This document shows, piece by piece, positions 14,905-16,298 of a stretch of 16,298 nt of DNA. Below the pieces are notes generated by a model that saw nothing but the letters and a program-made list of their open reading frames with translations, searched no databases and was not told the DNA's origin. The first letter of the stretch is position 1, and each line of letters begins with the position of its first letter. The stretch is from contig CAZUVM010000038.1 of the NCBI GenBank assembly GCA_964623885.1, positions 1-16,298 of the forward strand, written 5' to 3'. This DNA is from CAZUVM01 sp964623885 (GTDB taxonomy: Bacteria > Verrucomicrobiota > Verrucomicrobiia > Limisphaerales > UBA8199). The translations under genes and the position numbers were made by a program.

Positions 14905-15008
14905 GGGGTCAGGATATCCTGTTCGCGGATGGCCACGCGCGCTGGTGCCGGGGCTACCTCCCAGGCGAAATGACCTTCCGCTACGATTCGATCCACGCGT
15001 GGCAATAA
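14892..15008 (+). pseudogene. relic of an H-X9-DG pseudopilin (C-terminal tail)
   Basis: An open stretch of 38 codons after an in-frame TGA (14889-14891) reads RRNGGQDILFADGHARWCRGY, then EMTFRYDSIHAWQ and TAA (15006-15008). GGQxxLFADGHxRW matches the end of the prepilin-type H-X9-DG family, in which a His precedes NGGQ; here Arg (RRNGG) takes its place at the border of the fragment. No leader or upstream family sequence is present. It abuts the minus-strand relic 14713-14904 tail to tail, overlapping by about 10 bases, so two unrelated gene ends have been joined here. Confidence 0.55.
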
Positions 15009-15050
15009 GGTGAAGAAAGCTCGCTTTAAACTTTCTGCAGCCTTCACTGC

Positions 15051-16016
15051 TCAAGCCATTGCCCACTGCTCGCGCAGAAAATTCACCATGTTGCGAATCA
15101 GCCTGACCTTCTCCTCATGCGGGATTTCCTTTTTCGGGTCCGTCGGATTTCGGGGCCAGCCTCCCTCAAAGCTGACGGCGCCGCGGTAGCCGATGAGCTT
15201 CAGCCCCTTGAACCCGTCCACGTACTGGTCCGCTTCGGGATGCACGCCGGGAATGATGCGCTCCTTCAACCCGGCGATGTGCACGTGTCTCAGCAGCTTG
15301 CCGGCGCAAATGAAAGCGCCCATGAAGCTCGTCTCTTCAATCACCATGTGCCAGAAATCGCCCATCACAGTCGCGCCGGGGCCGATGTCGGCGGCCATGC
15401 GCGCGCCGTCGGCCACCTGGTGCATAAAGGGCGTTTCCTGGCGGCGCAGCGGCTCCAGCACAATCGAAGTGCCGTGTTTGGCCGCGTGCTCTGCCAGCCG
15501 CTTGCCCGTGTTCCGGACAAAATCCTTTCGCAATTCCTTCCCGCTCAGGCGGCCCGGCTCGCTCAGTTTGTCGCGCGCGGGGCAGAGGATCAGCCCGACT
15601 GAGTTCATTTTGCCCAACGCCTCGAGGATCGGCAGGAACTTCTGCACCTCGGCTTCGCGCTTCTCCGGTTCGGCGTAGGAAAAATCGCTCGGGCCGCACG
15701 CCGTCGCCAGGAACAGCTTGCGCCCTTTGAGCGCTTCGATCATCGCGTCAGCGTTCTTGACCGGCCAATCGCCTGACGGGATCTCCACGGCGCCAAACCC
15801 ATTGGCTTCCAGGAAATCGAGCTTCTCTTTCATTTCGCTGCCGGGAATCCCCCACCACTGCAAACAAAGATTCAACTCGGCCGGCTTGTCGGGCAGCGTC
15901 AGCTTCGGCATGCCGTTCTCTCCACCGATTTGTCCCTGTGCCGCGGCAAGCTGCGTGCCGCACACGGTTGCCGCTCCGGCAACCGCCGAAGCTTTCAGAA
16001 AATCGCGTCGTTTCAT
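15051..16016 (-). CDS. Tat-exported sugar isomerase/epimerase-like TIM-barrel protein
   Basis: 321 residues from the ATG ending at 16016; an ATG at 16031 adds five residues. MKRRDFLKASAVAGAATVCG is a clear twin-arginine leader, cut after about AAAQG. The rest is an AP-endonuclease-2/xylose-isomerase-type TIM barrel. GIPGSEMKEKLDFLEANGFGAVEI opens the barrel, and the expected metal ligands are Glu188 (IVLEPL), Asp220 and His223 (MGDFWHM), His246 (HVHIAG) and Glu284 (SFEGG). All are present, so it is probably active as an isomerase, epimerase or, as in some exported relatives, a keto-sugar lyase. The cytoplasmic hydroxypyruvate isomerases have the same fold without a leader. It could act with the ThuA and Gfo/Idh proteins, though it lies 5 kb away on the other strand. 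The next upstream gene ends 132 bases away. Confidence 0.85.
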   Translation of the reverse strand: MKRRDFLKASAVAGAATVCGTQLAAAQGQIGGENGMPKLTLPDKPAELNLCLQWWGIPGSEMKEKLDFLEANGFGAVEIPSGDWPVKNADAMIEALKGRKLFLATACGPSDFSYAEPEKREAEVQKFLPILEALGKMNSVGLILCPARDKLSEPGRLSGKELRKDFVRNTGKRLAEHAAKHGTSIVLEPLRRQETPFMHQVADGARMAADIGPGATVMGDFWHMVIEETSFMGAFICAGKLLRHVHIAGLKERIIPGVHPEADQYVDGFKGLKLIGYRGAVSFEGGWPRNPTDPKKEIPHEEKVRLIRNMVNFLREQWAMA

Positions 16017-16148
16017 ATCGTGTCGTCTCATTTAAATGGTTTTGACCGGGCCAGGCAGCCCGATCCAGCATTGATGCCACGCACACGAATAACACCGCCG
16101 TGGCTGCGATGTCGAGTGCGCGGCAGTCTTATGTTCATTGAAGATTGT

Positions 16149-16298
16149 TTAAAGGGTATTGATCTCATCATGGTCTGTGAAGATCAGCGTCAAATCACCG
16201 CCTTTTGGGATTTTCACCTCGTGATATTCAACACGCGAACGAAAGACATTGTCCTTTATTCGAAAAATATCGGGTGTGCCCTGGGTCGCCGCCAATGG
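16149..16298 (-). CDS. C-terminal end of an unidentified protein (partial)
   Basis: Reading leftward from the right edge, 49 codons run to TAA (complement of 16149-16151). The peptide contains GTPDIFRIKDNVFRSRVEYH, then EVKIPKGGDLTLIFTDHDEINTL. Alternating hydrophobic residues and a GGDLTLIFTD turn suggest a beta-rich soluble C-terminus. The frame has no stop across the whole edge region and codon use is ordinary, which supports a real gene, but I recognise no family. It lies on the same strand as the sugar isomerase-like gene, 132 bases upstream of it. Confidence 0.55.
   Translation of the reverse strand, partial: PLAATQGTPDIFRIKDNVFRSRVEYHEVKIPKGGDLTLIFTDHDEINTL

Overview
The window looks like a chromosomal segment of a Verrucomicrobiota-type bacterium (Pedosphaera/Limisphaera-like; inference from gene content only). 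The signs are several exported proteins with twin-arginine leaders, a ThuA-domain protein next to a Gfo/Idh/MocA oxidoreductase and a HEAT-repeat protein, a Tat-exported TIM-barrel sugar isomerase homologue, relics of H-X9-DG pseudopilins, a relic of the C-terminal tail common on secreted verrucomicrobial proteins, and a possible exosortase C-terminus. Few genes have a good Shine-Dalgarno sequence, so many starts are uncertain. I see no rRNA, tRNA, CRISPR array or insertion sequence.

Layout. 1-686: C-terminus of a membrane protein (possibly an exosortase), then a small two-helix membrane protein. 762-1070: decayed end of an H-X9-DG pseudopilin gene, followed at once by an exported GH5-type glycosidase (1087-2109) and a small lipoprotein (2162-2578). 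2735-5703: two toxin-antitoxin loci, ParDE-like (2769-3334) and Phd/PIN-VapC-like (4995-5703), on either side of an opposite-strand clan GH-A glycoside hydrolase (3383-4834). Each antitoxin gene is preceded by a perfect inverted repeat with a 3-base centre.

5829-10717: ThuA-domain protein, Tat-exported Gfo/Idh/MocA oxidoreductase and a long HEAT-repeat protein with a C-terminal carbohydrate-binding-like module. With the TIM-barrel isomerase homologue at 15051-16016 these resemble the parts of an extracytoplasmic oxidised-sugar (3-keto-sugar type) pathway, an inference from family knowledge. 10801-14279: a YtrA-type GntR repressor, an ABC ATPase and a large permease, tightly coupled. A perfect AACTGTA-N13-TACAGTT operator lies directly before the repressor start, and the permease carries a ~300-residue propeller-like insert and a C-terminal zinc ribbon.

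14402-15008: small lipoprotein with a possible promoter, then a composite intergenic relic in which the tail of a minus-strand secreted-protein gene abuts the tail of a plus-strand H-X9-DG gene. 15051-16298: Tat-exported sugar isomerase-like protein and the C-terminal 49 codons of an unidentified gene, both on the minus strand.
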